From assembly GCA_024703915.1 (NCBI GenBank), contig CP087969.1, forward strand, positions 4,278,001-4,342,000: a stretch of DNA of 64,000 bases. Reading direction: 5' to 3'. The notes beneath the pieces were generated by a model that did no database searches, was not told the DNA's origin, and saw nothing but the letters and a program-made list of their open reading frames with translations. A program made the position numbers and the translations under genes. The DNA comes from Massilia sp. H-1. Its GTDB lineage: Bacteria > Pseudomonadota > Gammaproteobacteria > Burkholderiales > Burkholderiaceae_D. Positions 38,611-50,002 of the stretch are shown piece by piece (the stretch's first letter is position 1; each line of letters begins with the position of its first letter).

Positions 38611-39879
38611 ATGAGCCACGCGCATTACCTGGTTGTCACCACCGGCTCCGCGGGCGACCTGTTCCCCTTCCTCAAGCTCGCTGACGGGCTCAGGCAACGC
38701 GGCTTGCCGGTCACGCTGGTGGCGCCCGCGCTGCATGCGCCGCTGGTGCGCCAGTCCGGCCTCGATTTTCACGGCATCTTTGCCGATCCCGCCACCCTGG
38801 CCGATCCCGACTTGTGGCATCCGCGGCGCGGCTTTGCCATCGTCTGGCGCGCGGTGCGTCCCGGCCTGGAAGGAATTGCTGCCGCTGGTGCAAGCCTTGC
38901 CGCCGGGGCCGTGCGTGATCGTCGCCCATCCGCTGGCCCTGCCGGAAGCTGAACTATGCCGGACGGTGCGGGACGGGGTCCGCGTGGCCGTGGCCTATCT
39001 GGCGCCGTCGAACATTGCATCGGTTCACGATCCGCTCGTGCTGGGGCCGTGGAAGGTGCCGCGCCTGGTGCCGCACGCGCTGCGGCGCTGGCTGTGGCGC
39101 CAGATCGGCACCCGCATGATCGACCCGGTGGTGCTGCCGGACATGAATATCGACCGGGCCCGCCATGCGCTGCCCGCGGTGGACGGCCTGTTCGACTTCA
39201 TGGTGCGCGCGCCGGACCTGTCGCTGACCCTGTTTCCCTCCTGGTTCGGTCCGCCGCAGCCGGACTGGCCGCACGCGCTCGTCTGCGGCCAGTTCGCCCT
39301 GCACGACCCCGACCCGGCAGCGGCGTTTCCGGCCGAACTGGCCGCTTTCCTGGCGGCCGGCGCGGCGCCGCTCGTGTTCACCCACGGTACCGGCAATCAC
39401 CAGGCCGGGCCATTCTTCCAGTGCGCGCTCGCGGCCGTGCAGCGGCTCGGCGCGCGGGCGATCTTCCTGACGCCGCTGCGCGAGCAGGTGCTTAGCCGAC
39501 CTGCCCGCCACCGTGCTGTGGCAGCCGTATCTGCCGTTCGCCAGCCTGCTGCCGCAGGCGGCGGCGCTGGTGCACCACGGCGGCATCGGCAGCACGGCCG
39601 AAGCGCTGCGGGCCTAAGCATTCCCCAGCTGATTGTGGCCCTGGCCTTTGATCAATTTGACAATGCGGCCAGGGTGGAAGCCCTGGGCGCCAAGCCTCGG
39701 TTTGCGACACAGCCGCCTCAGTGCGCTTGTCGCTCAGTGTAAAATTACGGCAACTGCTTTCATCCTCTTCCATACGCGAGCAAGCGGGTGTTATCTCCCG
39801 TCGCCTCGCCCCCGTGCCAGCGCTCGACGATGTGCTCGATGCGATATCAAAAATGGCATCGAAAACCGGAAAAAATTGA
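38611..39879 (+). CDS. GT1-family glycosyltransferase (UDP-sugar dependent, MGT-like)
   Basis: N-terminal acceptor domain MSHAHYLVVTTGSAGDLFPFLKLADGLRQRGLPVTLVA... and C-terminal donor domain with PLVFTHGTGNHQAGPFFQCALAA, LLPQAAALVHHGGIGSTAEALRAGIPQLIVALAFDQFDNAARVEALG, the GT1 HHGG...GT..EAL..G.P....P...DQ..N signature. Altered GCCGGC at 39490-39496 (QVPADLPATV) and 39613-39620 (LRAGIPQL). Indels near 38875 and 39705. About 420 aa. The acceptor could be a sterol, lipid or small molecule; not determinable. Confidence 0.85.
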
Positions 39880-39883
39880 TTGG
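39869..39883. promoter_or_regulatory. Shared upstream motif GAAAAAATTGATTGG, copy 1
   Basis: Lies 85 bases upstream of the TonB receptor start, overlapping the end of the glycosyltransferase gene. It is identical over 15 bases to 61951-61965 and close to 47145-47158. Candidate operator or promoter element for the arabinose regulon. Confidence 0.45.
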
Positions 39884-39967
39884 ATTGATTTCACAGCATT
39901 CCCTAAGATGATTCGCAGAGCATGAAAGTGCCAATAGCGAACATATAACTACAATATTAGGAGACGT

Positions 39968-42601
39968 ATGAAAACCACCGTATCTGGTCTGGTGAAGACC
40001 GATTCCGCTCGTCCATTTACCCTGCGCCTGACCGTGGCGGCGCTGGCCGCGGCGGGCGTGCTGAGCAGCGCCTCGGTCTGGGCCCAGGATGCCGCCCAGG
40101 TCGCCGCCAAAGAAGAAGCCGCCCCTGCCGAACAAATCGGCGTGGTGGTTGTCTCCGGTGTCCGCAAGGCCGCCCAGAGCGCCCAGGCCATCAAACGCAA
40201 CTCGGACGAAGTGGTCGACTCCATCGTCGCCGAAGAAGCTTAAGCAAATTCCCTGACAAGAACGTGGCCGAGATGCTGGGCCGCATCACCGGCGTGCAAA
40301 TCCGCCGCGAGAACGGCGAAGCCAACAGTGTCGTCATCCGCGGTTTGCCGGGCCTGGTGACCCTGCTCAACGGCCGCGAAATGTTCACGTCCTCGGGCCG
40401 TAACCTGTATCTGGCCGACATCCCGGCCGCCATGCTGTACCGCGTCGACGTGTACAAGACCCAGGGCGCCGAGATGGTCGAAGGCGGCACCATGCGGCGT
40501 GATCGACGTGCGCACCAGCCGTCCGTTCGATGCCAAGGGCTTCACCTCGAGCCTGACGGCGCGCGTGGAAAACCGCGACAAGTCGCACACGACGGATCCG
40601 AACGTCAGCGGCATGGTGTCGAACCGCTGGAAAACTGACATGGGCGAATTTGGCGCCCTGTTCGGCCTGTCCTACCAGAACGGCAATTACCACGACGAAG
40701 TGACCTGGAATGCGCCACCGGTGAGCCGCAACAACGGCGCTTTCACCGCCCCGGATTCGCTGGGCCACGTGCTCTACCAGGGCGAGCGCAAGCGCATCAT
40801 CCTTAAGCAACGTCGCCTTCCAGTGGAAGCCGAGCAAGACGCTCGAATTCTTCGCCGAAGGCATCACCACCGACATCCGCCACGATGCCCAGCGCCAGTT
40901 CTTTGTCGCCGATCTCGGCTGGGGCAGCAATCCCGCCGTCACCCTGATTCCCGGCACCAACCAGGCCGCCACCGTCACTTCGGTCAATTCGAATCCGTTC
41001 ACGCTGTCCTCGACCCAGGCGCCGCGCGACACCTCGATCGGCAGCCAGGGCGCACTGGGCGCGCGCTGGGACGTGAGCCGCGACTGGACCGTGACGACCG
41101 AACTGGCGCGCACCGTCAGTACCTGGAAACAAGAATTCCCGATCATGGACTTCATTGCCTCGCCCCCTTCGGTGACCGGCAATACCTATGTCAACGGCGG
41201 GGCGCAGTTCTATTACCCTGGTTACGACATGATGAATCCGGCCAATTACCGGATCGCCACCCTGTTCGACAATCACAGCCATTCCGAAGGCAGTTCGACC
41301 GACTGGCGCGCCGACGCCACCTGGTCGCCGGAGCAGGGCGGGCTGTTCAAGGAAGTCAGTGTCGGTACCCGCGTGGCGCGCCGCAAGGCATCGTATGCCC
41401 ACGAACTGAACGGTTTCATTCCGGCGCCGGGCAACATTCCGCTCACGTCCACCCCGGGCCTCGTGTGCAGCTCGATGCCGATGGCGGGCGACTACGGTCT
41501 GCCATCCTGGCTGACCCCGTGCGCCGACTACATGCATGACAACATGACCGCCGTGCGTGCCCTGTTCGGCCGCAACGCACCGACCGGCGAAGATTTCCTG
41601 TCGCGCTTTAATAACCAGGAAAATACCTACGCCGTGTACAGGCAAAGCCAAGTATGGCTTCGACGCCGGATCGGTGGCGGTCGATGGCAGCTTCGGTGTG
41701 CGCGTGGTCAAGACCAGTTCCGAACTGCATGGCTACAGCCTGACCAACGATGTGATCGTGCCGGTCAGCAGCTCGCCGACCAGCAACGACGTGCTGCCGA
41801 ACTTCACGCTGCGCGCCAAGCTGACGCCGCAAGTGCAGGGCCGCTTCAATGCCAGCAAATCGATCCAGCGTCCGGCCTTCGACCAGTTCAATCCGGGCGT
41901 GTCGTACAACGTGCCGAGCACCACGGTCATGGCGGTCGGCAACGGCGGCAATCCGGACCTGGAAGCCGATCGAAGGCCATAATTTCGATGCGGCCCTGGA
42001 ATGGTACTTCGCGCCAACCGGCTCGCTCACGGCGACCCTGTACCACCACGCGTTCAAGGATTACATCGTGGTCGGTTCGACCAAGGAAACCTACAACGGC
42101 ATCGTGTATGACGTGAACCGTCCGCGCAACCTGAACAAGGGCAAGCTGCAAGGCATCGAGCTCGGTTACCAGCAGTTCTACGACAAGCTGCCGGGCGCCC
42201 TGGGCGGCCTCGGCTTGCAGGCAAACGTGACCTACATGAAGGGCGACCTGACCGAAACCGACGGCACCCTGAAACCCTTCGTCGGCATGTCCAAGCTGTC
42301 GTACAACATTACCGGCCTGTATGAGCGCGGTCCGTGGTCCGGCCGCCTGGCCTACAGCTGGCGCGACAAGTTCGTTGACGGGTTCAACTACCGCGGTCTC
42401 GGCATCGACCTGATCGTCGATCCGATCAAGACCCTGGACGGTTCCGTGTCCTACAAGATCAGCGACAATATGAGTGCAACACTTGACGTTGAGAACTTGC
42501 TTGACCGGAAGTATCACGACTACCATGGTATCATGAGCAACCCGCAGGACATCCGCCGCTACGACCGCGTGATCGGCCTGTCGCTGCGCTGGAAGATGTG
42601 A
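39968..42601 (+). CDS. TonB-dependent receptor for (arabino-)oligosaccharides
   Basis: Outer-membrane active transporter. Signal peptide MKTTVSGLVKTDSARPFTLRL...SSASVWA, then plug domain: VVVSGVRKAAQSAQAIKRNSDEVVDSIVAEEAGKFPDKNVAEMLGRITGVQIRR, VVIRGL and VEGGTIAGVIDV. The beta barrel ends YRRYDRVIGLSLRWKM with terminal aromatic-x-M. Altered GCCGGC at 40237-40244 (EEAGKFPDKN), ~40490 (GTIAGVID) and ~40803. Indels near 41643 and 41970. About 875 aa. AGGAGA precedes ATG. It resembles the sugar TBDRs that pair with GPH symporters; substrate inferred from downstream arabinan enzymes. Confidence 0.9.
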
Positions 42602-42689
42602 GCGCTTGCTTACATGAATGACGGGGAGGCGTTGACCGGCATGGGCCTAAGCAACGCCTTCTTTGCCGCCATAGGTATTGAGAAAAAAG

Positions 42690-44044
42690 ATGAAAACGCA
42701 AACCCTGTCCACCCTCGAAAAAGTCGGCTTCGGCGCTTAGATGACATGGCCCTGAACGTGGTGATCTCCTCGATGATGTTGATCATCACCTTCTTCTATA
42801 CCGATATTTACGGGCTGCACACCCAGGACCTGGCGCTGCTGTTCGTGGCCGTCAAGATCATCGGCGCGCTGGCTGACCTGGTGATGGGGCAACTGACCGA
42901 CCGTTTCACGTCGCGCATGGGCCGCTACCGGCCGTGGCTGCTGGCGCTGGCCATCCCTTACGGCATCAGCGTGTTCTTCGTGTTCACCACGCCCGACTGG
43001 GCCTACAGCGCCAAGCTGGTGTGGGCATATTCGACCTACATCATCATGACCATCATGACGGCCGGGGTCGGCATTCCCTATATTTCCCTGATCAGCGGCC
43101 TGACAAGCGACCCCAAGGAACGGCTCTCGGCCAATGGCTACCGCCTGTTCTTCGCCAAGATCGGCGCCTTCATGGTCACCATCATCGTACCTATCCTGGC
43201 GGCACGCTGGGGCAATGGCAACGCAGCCGCTGGCTACCAGGCGGCCATGGCCGTGATGGCCGTGATGGGCGTCGCGCTGTTCCTGTTCTGCGTGTTGACC
43301 ACCACCGAGCGCGTGGTCCATGTGGTGGAAAGGCAATCGCTGCTGGAACAGTTCAAGGTGCTGATGCAAAACGACCAGTGGCTGATCCTGTGCGGCGTGT
43401 GCGTGACCGGCACGGTCGGCTACGTGGTGCGCGGCTCGGTCGCCATTTACTATGCAAAATATTATCTGGGTGGCGACACGGCCATGGTGTCGGCCTTCCT
43501 CACCACGGGCGTGGTGGCGGCCATCCTGTCGATGGTGGCGTCGACCTGGATCACCAAGTTCTACTGCAAGGTCAAGATGTTCCACAACACCCAGATCGCG
43601 GTCGCCCTGATCAGCGTGCTGATCTATTACGCGGTCAAGCCTGGCGACGCGGTGCTGGCCTTCGTGCTGTATTTTGTGCTCTCGTTCGTGGTTGACCTGC
43701 ATGCGCCCGTGTTCTGGTCGGCGATTGCCGAGACCATCGACTATGGCCAGGTCAAGACCGGCAAGCGGGTTTCCGGCTTCGCCTTCGGCGGCATCTCGGT
43801 GTGCCAGAAGGCCGGGATGGCCGTGGCCGATGGCATGGTCGGCCTCCTGCTCACTTACTTTAACTACCAGCCGAATGTGGCCCAGACGCCGCTGGCCCTG
43901 ACCGGCATCGCGCTGATGCTGACCGTCATTCCCGGCTTCTTCCATTTCCTGATGGGCATGCTGATGTTCAAGTACCGGATCAGCGACGACTATTACGGCG
44001 AAGTGAAGGCCGACATGCGCACCCGCGGCTACGTGACTCAATGA
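42690..44044 (+). CDS. GPH-family (glycoside-pentoside-hexuronide) cation symporter
   Basis: Twelve-helix inner-membrane MFS-type transporter of about 450 aa. MKTQTLSTLEKVGFGAGDMALNVVISSMMLIITFFYTDIYGL is the typical GPH start, with KIIGALADLVMGQLTDRFTSRMGRYRPWLL as the signature loop. At 42739 GCTTAGAT stands for GCCGGC in GFGAGDMA; the rest is uninterrupted. The stop overlaps the GH43 start (ATGA, 44041-44044), so the two are coupled. It likely imports arabinose or short arabino-oligosaccharides after outer-membrane uptake. Confidence 0.9.
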
Positions 44045-44994
44045 CACCGATGCAGATACTGACACCCCTGATCGAGCAACGCGCCGATCCGTACATCATC
44101 CGCCACAGCGACGGCTATTACTATTTCACCGCCTCGGTTCCCGAATACGACCGGATCGAATTGCAGCGCGCACGCAGCATCGCGGAACTTTCGACGGCCG
44201 AAAAGGTCGATGTATGGCACAAGCCAGAAAGCGGACCCTACAGCGAATTGCTGTGGGCGCCTGAGCTTCATTACAACCAGGGCGCGTGGTACGTCTACTT
44301 CGCCGCCGCGCCCAGCCGTGAGATCAAGAACAAATTGTTCCAGCACCGCATGTATGCGATCCGCAATGCGCATGCCAATCCGCTCGAAGGCAGCTGGGAA
44401 TTCATGGGCCAGATCGACACCGGCATCGACACCTTCTGTCTCGACGCCACCACCTTCACGCACAAGGGGCAGCTGTACTGCCTGTGGGCGCAAAAGGACG
44501 AGGCGATCGAAGGCAATTCGAATCTCTACATCGCACCCATGTCGACGCCCTGGCAGCTGGCCGGGCCGCCCGTCATGCTGAGCAAGCCGGAGTTCGACTG
44601 GGAAATCCGCGGCTTCTGGGTCAACGAAGGACCGTCCGTCATGCAGCGCAACGGCAAGCTGTTCATCAGCTATTCGGCCAGCGCGACCGATGAAAACTAT
44701 GCGATGGGCTTGCTGTGGGCCGACGCCGATGCCGACCCGCTCGATCCCGCGTCCTGGACCAAGCTGCGCGAACCGGTGCTGCAAACCTGCTACGAGCACG
44801 GCGTCTACGGTCCCGGGCACAACAGCTTCACCACGGCCGAGGACGGCGAATCGCTGATGCTGGTCTACCACGCGCGCACCTATACCGAGATTGTCGGCGA
44901 CCCCTTGTGGAATCCGGACCGCCACACCTACGTTAAGCCCCTGCGCTGGGACGCGGCGGGGATGCCCGTGTTCGGCAAGCCGTCGGTGGCTTGA
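44041..44994 (+). CDS. GH43 alpha-L-arabinofuranosidase/exo-arabinanase, cytoplasmic
   Basis: Intact 317-aa protein with no signal peptide. GH43 catalytic triad positions: base D in QRADPYIIRH, pKa-modulating D in FCLDATTF and acid E in WVNEGPSV; HARTYTEI and the substrate loops follow. Such short intracellular GH43 enzymes remove L-arabinose from oligosaccharides. It is coupled to the symporter upstream and followed by a mutarotase, consistent with processing of imported arabino-oligosaccharides. Confidence 0.88.
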   Translation: MTPMQILTPLIEQRADPYIIRHSDGYYYFTASVPEYDRIELQRARSIAELSTAEKVDVWHKPESGPYSELLWAPELHYNQGAWYVYFAAAPSREIKNKLFQHRMYAIRNAHANPLEGSWEFMGQIDTGIDTFCLDATTFTHKGQLYCLWAQKDEAIEGNSNLYIAPMSTPWQLAGPPVMLSKPEFDWEIRGFWVNEGPSVMQRNGKLFISYSASATDENYAMGLLWADADADPLDPASWTKLREPVLQTCYEHGVYGPGHNSFTTAEDGESLMLVYHARTYTEIVGDPLWNPDRHTYVKPLRWDAAGMPVFGKPSVA

Positions 44995-45018
44995 GCGGGC
45001 AGCGTTGCGAGGACGACA

Positions 45019-46078
45019 TTGGAACCGACGATCACCAAGGCGCCGTTCGGCCTGCTGCCTGATGGCCGCGCCGCTGCCCTCTACACGCTGAGCAACCGCC
45101 AGGGGATGATCGTCAGGATCAGCGACTACGGCGGCGTCATCACGCAAATCCACGCGCCCGACCGGCACGGCTTACTGGCCGATATCGTGCTCGGCTTCGA
45201 CGATGTGGCCCCGTATGCGGGCGACTCGCATTATCTGGGCGCGCTGATCGGGCGCTACGGTAACCGCCTGCGCGGCGGGCAATTCACGCTCGATGGCGAG
45301 CAATGGCAACTGCCCGTCAACAACGGGCCCAACCATTTGCACGGCGGCCCGGACGGGTTCCACAAGGTGCTGTGGCGCGCGCTGCCGTTCCAGGAAGGCG
45401 AGGCGGCTAGGCCTCACGCTGACGCACCGCAGCGTCGATGGCGAGCAAGGCTATCCGGGCACGCTGGACGTGACGGTGGTCTACACGCTGACCGGCGACA
45501 ACGAACTGCTGGTATCCTTTTCCGCCGTGACCGACCGGGCCACCCCCGTCAACCTGACCCAGCACACCTATTTCAACCTGGCCGATGAGGGCACGATCCT
45601 CGGGCACGCGCTCACGCTCCACGCCGACCGCTATACCCCGGTCGATGCGACCCTGATTCCCACGGGCGAGCTGGCGCCGGTGGCTGGCGGCCCGTTCGAC
45701 TTCCGGACCGCGCGCACGATCGGCGAACGGATCGCCGCCGACGATCTCCAGCTGCACCATGGCAAGGGCTACGACCATAACTTCGTTCTCAACCGTCGCG
45801 CGGACCAGACCAGCGTGCTGGCCGCCCGCGTGCACGAGCCCGGTTCGGGACGGGTGCTCGAGCTGTACACGCAGGAGCCGGGCGTGCAGTTCTACAGCGG
45901 CAATTTCCTCGATGGCAGCCTGAGCGGGAAGGGGCGGCGCTATGCCTGGCGCAGCGGATTTTGCCTCGAGCCCCAGCATTTTCCGGACGCGCCTAACCAT
46001 CCCGCATTCCCGGATACAATCTTGCGGCCGGGCGCGCAATACGCCACGGCATCCCGATTCAAATTTTCCGTGGAGTAA
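45019..46078 (+). CDS. galM: Aldose 1-epimerase (mutarotase)
   Basis: Interconverts sugar anomers. A TTG start at 45019 gives MEPTITKAPFGLLPDGR. Conserved GalM motifs: ISDYGGVITQIHAPDR, NRLRGGQFTLDG, NGPNHLHGGPDGFHKVLW, VNLTQHTYFNL (catalytic His) and LYTQEPGVQFYSGNF (catalytic Glu). Altered GCCGGC at about 45407-45413 (EAAGLTLTHRSVDGEQGYPG). About 352 aa. It lies 24 bases after the GH43 gene. Confidence 0.9.
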
Positions 46079-46080
46079 AG

Positions 46081-46943
46081 ATGCTGACGCTACTGGTCGA
46101 CGCCGAGAATCAGCTGGGCGAATGCGTGCTGTGGTGCGAGCGCAGCGCGCGCCTGCTGTGGACCGATATCCTGGGCGCGGCCCTGTTTGCCCATGATCCC
46201 GCGACCGGCAAGACGCAGCGCTGGGCCATGCCCGAAGCGCTGGCCTCGTTCGCGCTGACCGCCAGCACGGACCGGCTGCTGCTGGGGCTGGCGTCGCAGC
46301 TGGCCATGTTCGACATGACGACCTGCACGGTCACGCCGATCTGCCCGGTTGAGGAAGGCCTGGCCACGCGCCTGAACGATGGCCGTTGCGACCGCCAGGG
46401 GCGCTTCGTGTTCGGCACCTTCCACGCGGTCGAGCCGCGCGAACGGATCGGCAGTTACTGGCGGCTCGATGCCAGCTTGCAGCTCGCCCGTTTGCCCTTG
46501 GCGGGCTGCGCGATCGCCAACAGCATTTGCTTCCAGTCCCGACGGCGCGACCATGTACTACTGCAACTCCCCGGACCGCACGATCCGCTGCTGCGACTAC
46601 GACACCGCGACCGGCGCCATCAGCGGCGACCGCGTGTTTGCCCAGGTGCCGGGCGACGCGGGCGAGCCGGACGGTTCCTGCATCGATGCCGACGGCTACC
46701 TGTGGAATGCGCAATGGGGCGCCGCCTGCGTGGTGCGCTACGCGCCCGACGGCACGGTCGAGCGGGTACTCGACACGCCTAGCCCTGCAGCCGAGCTGCG
46801 TGACGCTGGGCGGGAGCCGCTTCGATCAATTATTCGTCACCAGCGCCCGGGTCGGCATGGCCGAGCGATGGTTTGCGACGGCGGCCTGTTCAGCGCCACC
46901 CTGGATGGCATTCGCGGCTTGCCGGAATCGCTTCATCGGCTAG
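46081..46943 (+). CDS. SMP-30/gluconolaconase family, probable L-arabinolactonase
   Basis: Metal-dependent beta-propeller lactonase that opens arabino-1,4-lactone to arabonate in the oxidative pathway. Motifs: LGECVLWCERSARLLWTDI (metal E), RLNDGRCDRQGRFVFGT, SPDGATMYYCNSPDRTI, GEPDGSCIDADGYLWNAQW and GSRFDQLFVTSA. Altered GCCGGC at about 46778-46784 (DTPALQPS). Indels near 46540, 46880 and 46930. About 287 aa. It starts two bases after galM. The role is inferred from the arabonate dehydratase next door. Confidence 0.85.
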
Positions 46944-46965
46944 GGGCGGCGCCGGAGGCGAGGGC

Positions 46966-47087
46966 GGGAGGGGTCAGGTCTGACATTCGGACACGGGCTC
47001 ACGGGAGGGGTCAGGTCTGACATTCGGACACGGGCTCATGCGCAGCGCGCATGAGCCCGTGTCCGAATGTCAGACCTGACCCCTCCT
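46966..47087. repeat. GGGGTCAGGTCTGACA direct plus inverted repeat
   Basis: Two ~36-bp direct copies (46966-47001, 47003-47038) and a ~39-bp perfect inverted arm (47049-47087). It shares the GGGGTCAG core with the repeat at 21865-21962. Confidence 0.9.
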
Positions 47088-47144
47088 GCCCTTTTTAATG
47101 CGGCTACCCAACCATCCAATACAAATTTCGATATCACTTTCCAA

Positions 47145-47158
47145 GAAAAAGTGATTGG
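47145..47158. promoter_or_regulatory. Shared upstream motif, copy 2 (GAAAAAGTGATTGG) within an 8-bp inverted repeat
   Basis: CTTTCCAA and TTGGAAAG flank and overlap this motif about 90-110 bases upstream of the arabonate dehydratase start. One mismatch from copies at 39869 and 61951. Candidate operator. Confidence 0.45.
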
Positions 47159-47247
47159 AAAGGAATCTCATGACTCTTTAGACTCTCCTTATCGCCTGGT
47201 GCACTACGACATGAGTGTGCCGCGGCCAGAATAACCAGGAGATCTAC

Positions 47248-48990
47248 ATGTCCGAGACAAAAAAGCCGAAACTGCGCTCTGCAGAATGGTTTGGCACGCA
47301 AGACAAGAACGGCTTCATGTACCGGAGCTGGATGAAAAATCAGGGCATCCCCGATCACGAATTCCAGGGCAAGCCGATCATCGGCATCTGCAACACCTGG
47401 TCCGAACTGACGCCGTGCAACGCCCACTTCCCGCCAGCTGGCCGAGCACGTCAAAAGGGGATCCTGGAAGCGGGCGGCTTCCCGGTCGAATTCCCGGTCT
47501 TTTCCAACGGCGAATCGAATCTGCGCCCGACCGCCATGCTCACCCGTAACCTGGCCAGCATGGACGTCGAGGAATCGATCCGCGGCAATCCGATGGATGC
47601 GGTCGTGCTGCTGGTCGGTTGCGACAAGACCACCCCGGCCCTGCTGATGGGCGCGGCCAGCGTCGATCTGCCCACCATCGTCGTCAGCGGCGGCCCCATG
47701 CTGAACGGCAAACTCAATGGCAAGAACATCGGTTCCGGCACCGCCGTCTGGCAGCTGCACGAGCAGATGAAGGCCTAAGCACCATCACGCTGCACCAGTT
47801 CATGTCGGCCGAATCGGGCATGTCGCGCTCGGCCGGTACCTGCAACACGATGGGCACCGCGTCCACCATGGCCTGCATGGCCGAGTCGCTCGGCACCTCG
47901 CTGCCGCACAATGCGGCCATTCCGGCGGTCGATTCGCGCCGCTACGTGCTGGCCCACATGTCGGGCATCCGCATCGTGGAGATGGTGCACGAAGACCTGC
48001 GCCTGTCGAAGATCCTGACCAAGGAAGCCTTCCACAATGCGATCCGCGTCAACGCCGCCATCGGCGGTTCGACCAACGCGGTCATTCACCTGAAGGCGAT
48101 CATGCACCGCATCGGCGTGCCGCTCGAACTGGAAGACTGGACCGAGATCGGCCGCGGCACGCCGACCATCGTCGACCTGCTGCCCTCGGGCCGCTTCCTG
48201 ATGGAAGAGTTTTATTACGCGGGCGGTTTGCCCGGCGCGATCCGCCGCCTGGGCGAGGGCAATCTGATTCCCCACAAGGATGCGCTCACCGTCAACGGCA
48301 AGAGCCTGTGGCAGAACTGCGAAGAGGCGCCGATCTACGACGACGAAGTGATACGCCCGCTGGCCAAGCCGCTGATCGAAGACGGCGGCATCTGCATCCT
48401 GCGCGGTAACCTGGCGCCGCGCGGCGCGGTGCTCAAGCCCTCGGCCGCGTCGCCGCACCTGATGCAGCATCGCGGCAAGGCGGTCGTGTTCGAGGACTTC
48501 GACCATTACAAGAGCCGCATCAACGATCCCGATCTGGACGTGGACGCCAATTCCATTCTGGTGATGAAGAACTGCGGACCAAAAGGTTATCCCGGCATGG
48601 CCGAAGTGGGTAACATGGGCTTGCCGCCCAAGCTGCTGGCCCAGGGCGTGACCGACATGGTGCGCATCTCGGACGCGCGCATGAGCGGCACCGCCTACGG
48701 CACCGTGGTGCTGCACGTGGCGCCCGAAGCGATGGCGGGCGGACCGCTGGGCGTGGTGCGCGACGGCGATCTGATCGCCCTCGATTGCAAGAACGGCAGC
48801 CTCAATCTCGAGATCTCCGACGACGAGATGAAGGACCGCCTCGCCGCGCGCGCCGTCGCCCAGCCGCCGATGGCCAAGAGCGGTTACCAGAAGCTGTATA
48901 TCGACCACGTGCTGCAAGCCGACGAAGGCTGCGACTTCGACTTCCTGGTCGGCAGCCGCGGTTCTGGCTGTCCCGCGCCACTCCCATTAA
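47248..48990 (+). CDS. IlvD/Edd-family L-arabonate dehydratase
   Basis: Fe-S/Mg-dependent dehydratase converting L-arabonate to 2-keto-3-deoxyarabonate. Cluster Cys and context: GICNTWSELTPCN, VGCDKTTPALLMGA and SAGTCNTMGTASTMACMAE; also VSGGPMLNG, GGSTNAVIHL, CILRGNLAPRGAV and ISDARMSGTAYGTVVLHVAPEA. Altered GCCGGC at 47773-47780 (MKAGTITLHQ). Compensating indels near 47431/47457 and an indel near 48968; the repaired C-terminus ends RHSH with TAA at 48988-48990. About 580 aa. First gene of the second arabinose transcription unit. Confidence 0.9.
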
Positions 48991-49018
48991 ACCAGGCCCC
49001 GCGCCCACAGGATTGACC

Positions 49019-50002
49019 ATGTTACTCGTCCAATTCAAGAACGCCATGCAAGCTGCACGCCGCGTCGGCGTGCTCCACAACGATACGATCCGCGAGATCG
49101 ACGGCTTCACCACGACCTATGCGCTGGCGCAGCAGGCCATTCGCAGCAAGACCGGCCTGGCCGAATTGGCCCAGGCCAGCCTGGGCGAGGCCGAACATGC
49201 GATCGGCAGCGTCACCGTCCTGGCGCCGCTCGACCATGCCGACCCGGCCCATTGCTATGTCACCGGCACTGGCCTTACCCACCTGGGCAGCGCCGACACG
49301 CGCGACGCCATGCACAAGAAAATCGGCGGCGACGTCGAAGCGCTGTCGGACAGCATGAAGATGTTCCGCATGGGCGTCGAAGGCGGCAAGCCTGCAGGCC
49401 AAGCGCGGCGTGCAGCCGGAATGGTTCTACAAGGGCGACGGTTCGATCGTGCGCGCCAGCGGCGAAGCGCTGCAAATGCCCGAGTTCGCGCTCGACGGCG
49501 GCGAGGAGCCGGAGATCGCTCTACCTGTACCTGATCGGCGACGACGGCCAGCCTTACCGCCTCGGCTACGCCATCGGCAACGAGTTCTCGGACCACGTGA
49601 CGGAACGCCAGAACTACCTCTACCTGGCCCATTCCAAGCTGCGCAACTGCGGCCTGGGCGCCGCGCTGCTGGTGGGCGAGCTGCCCGCCCACGTGGCCGG
49701 GACCTCGCGCATTTACGACGCGGGCGGCCAGGTACGCTGGGAAAAGGCGTTCGTGAGCGGCGAACAGAATATGTCGCACAGTATCGCCAACCTCGAATAC
49801 CACCACTTCAAGTACGGCCTGTTCAACCGCCCGGGCGACGTCCACGTCCACTTCTTCGGCACCGCCACCCTGAGCGTGGCCGACAACATCACCGTCCTGG
49901 CTAGGCGAGACCTTCGAGATCGAAGCGCCTGCCTTCGGCCCGGCCTTGCGCAATACCCTGGCGGTCACGCAGTCCGCCTTCGTGAAAGTGAACGCTTTAT
50001 GA
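49019..50002 (+). CDS. AraD1-family protein (FAH superfamily), probable KDA dehydratase
   Basis: MLLVQFKNAMQAARRVGVLHNDTIREID, then CYVTGTGLTHLGSADTRDAMHKK, MFRMGVEGGKP, VQPEWFYKGDGSIVRASGE, GGEEPEIALYLIGDDG, YAIGNEFSDHVTERQNYLYLAHSKLR and AGETFEIEAPAFG are the AraD1 pattern of the fumarylacetoacetase fold. Its position between arabonate dehydratase and KGSADH suggests it replaces the DapA-type 2-keto-3-deoxyarabonate dehydratase. Altered GCCGGC at 49901-49907 (VLAGETFEI). Indels near 49395 and 49517. The TGA overlaps the next ATG (49999-50002). About 327 aa. Confidence 0.85.

Larger units (their letters stand above)
46944..47247. other. Intergenic region with direct and inverted repeats and a promoter
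   Basis: 46966-47001 and 47003-47038 are direct repeats of GGGAGGGGTCAGGTCTGACA and flanks. The second copy is the left arm of an inverted repeat with right arm 47049-47087, a probable terminator followed by CCCTTTTT. Beyond it lies CTTTCCAA (47137-47144) facing TTGGAAAG (47155-47162), overlapping the shared motif at 47145-47158. No gene. Confidence 0.75.

Noticed and set aside
42737..44065. A 442-codon open frame on the minus strand opposite the GPH symporter
   Set aside because: It has low-complexity His/Asp/Gly-rich composition typical of antisense to a membrane protein in GC-rich DNA, and no family motifs; the plus-strand symporter is clear.
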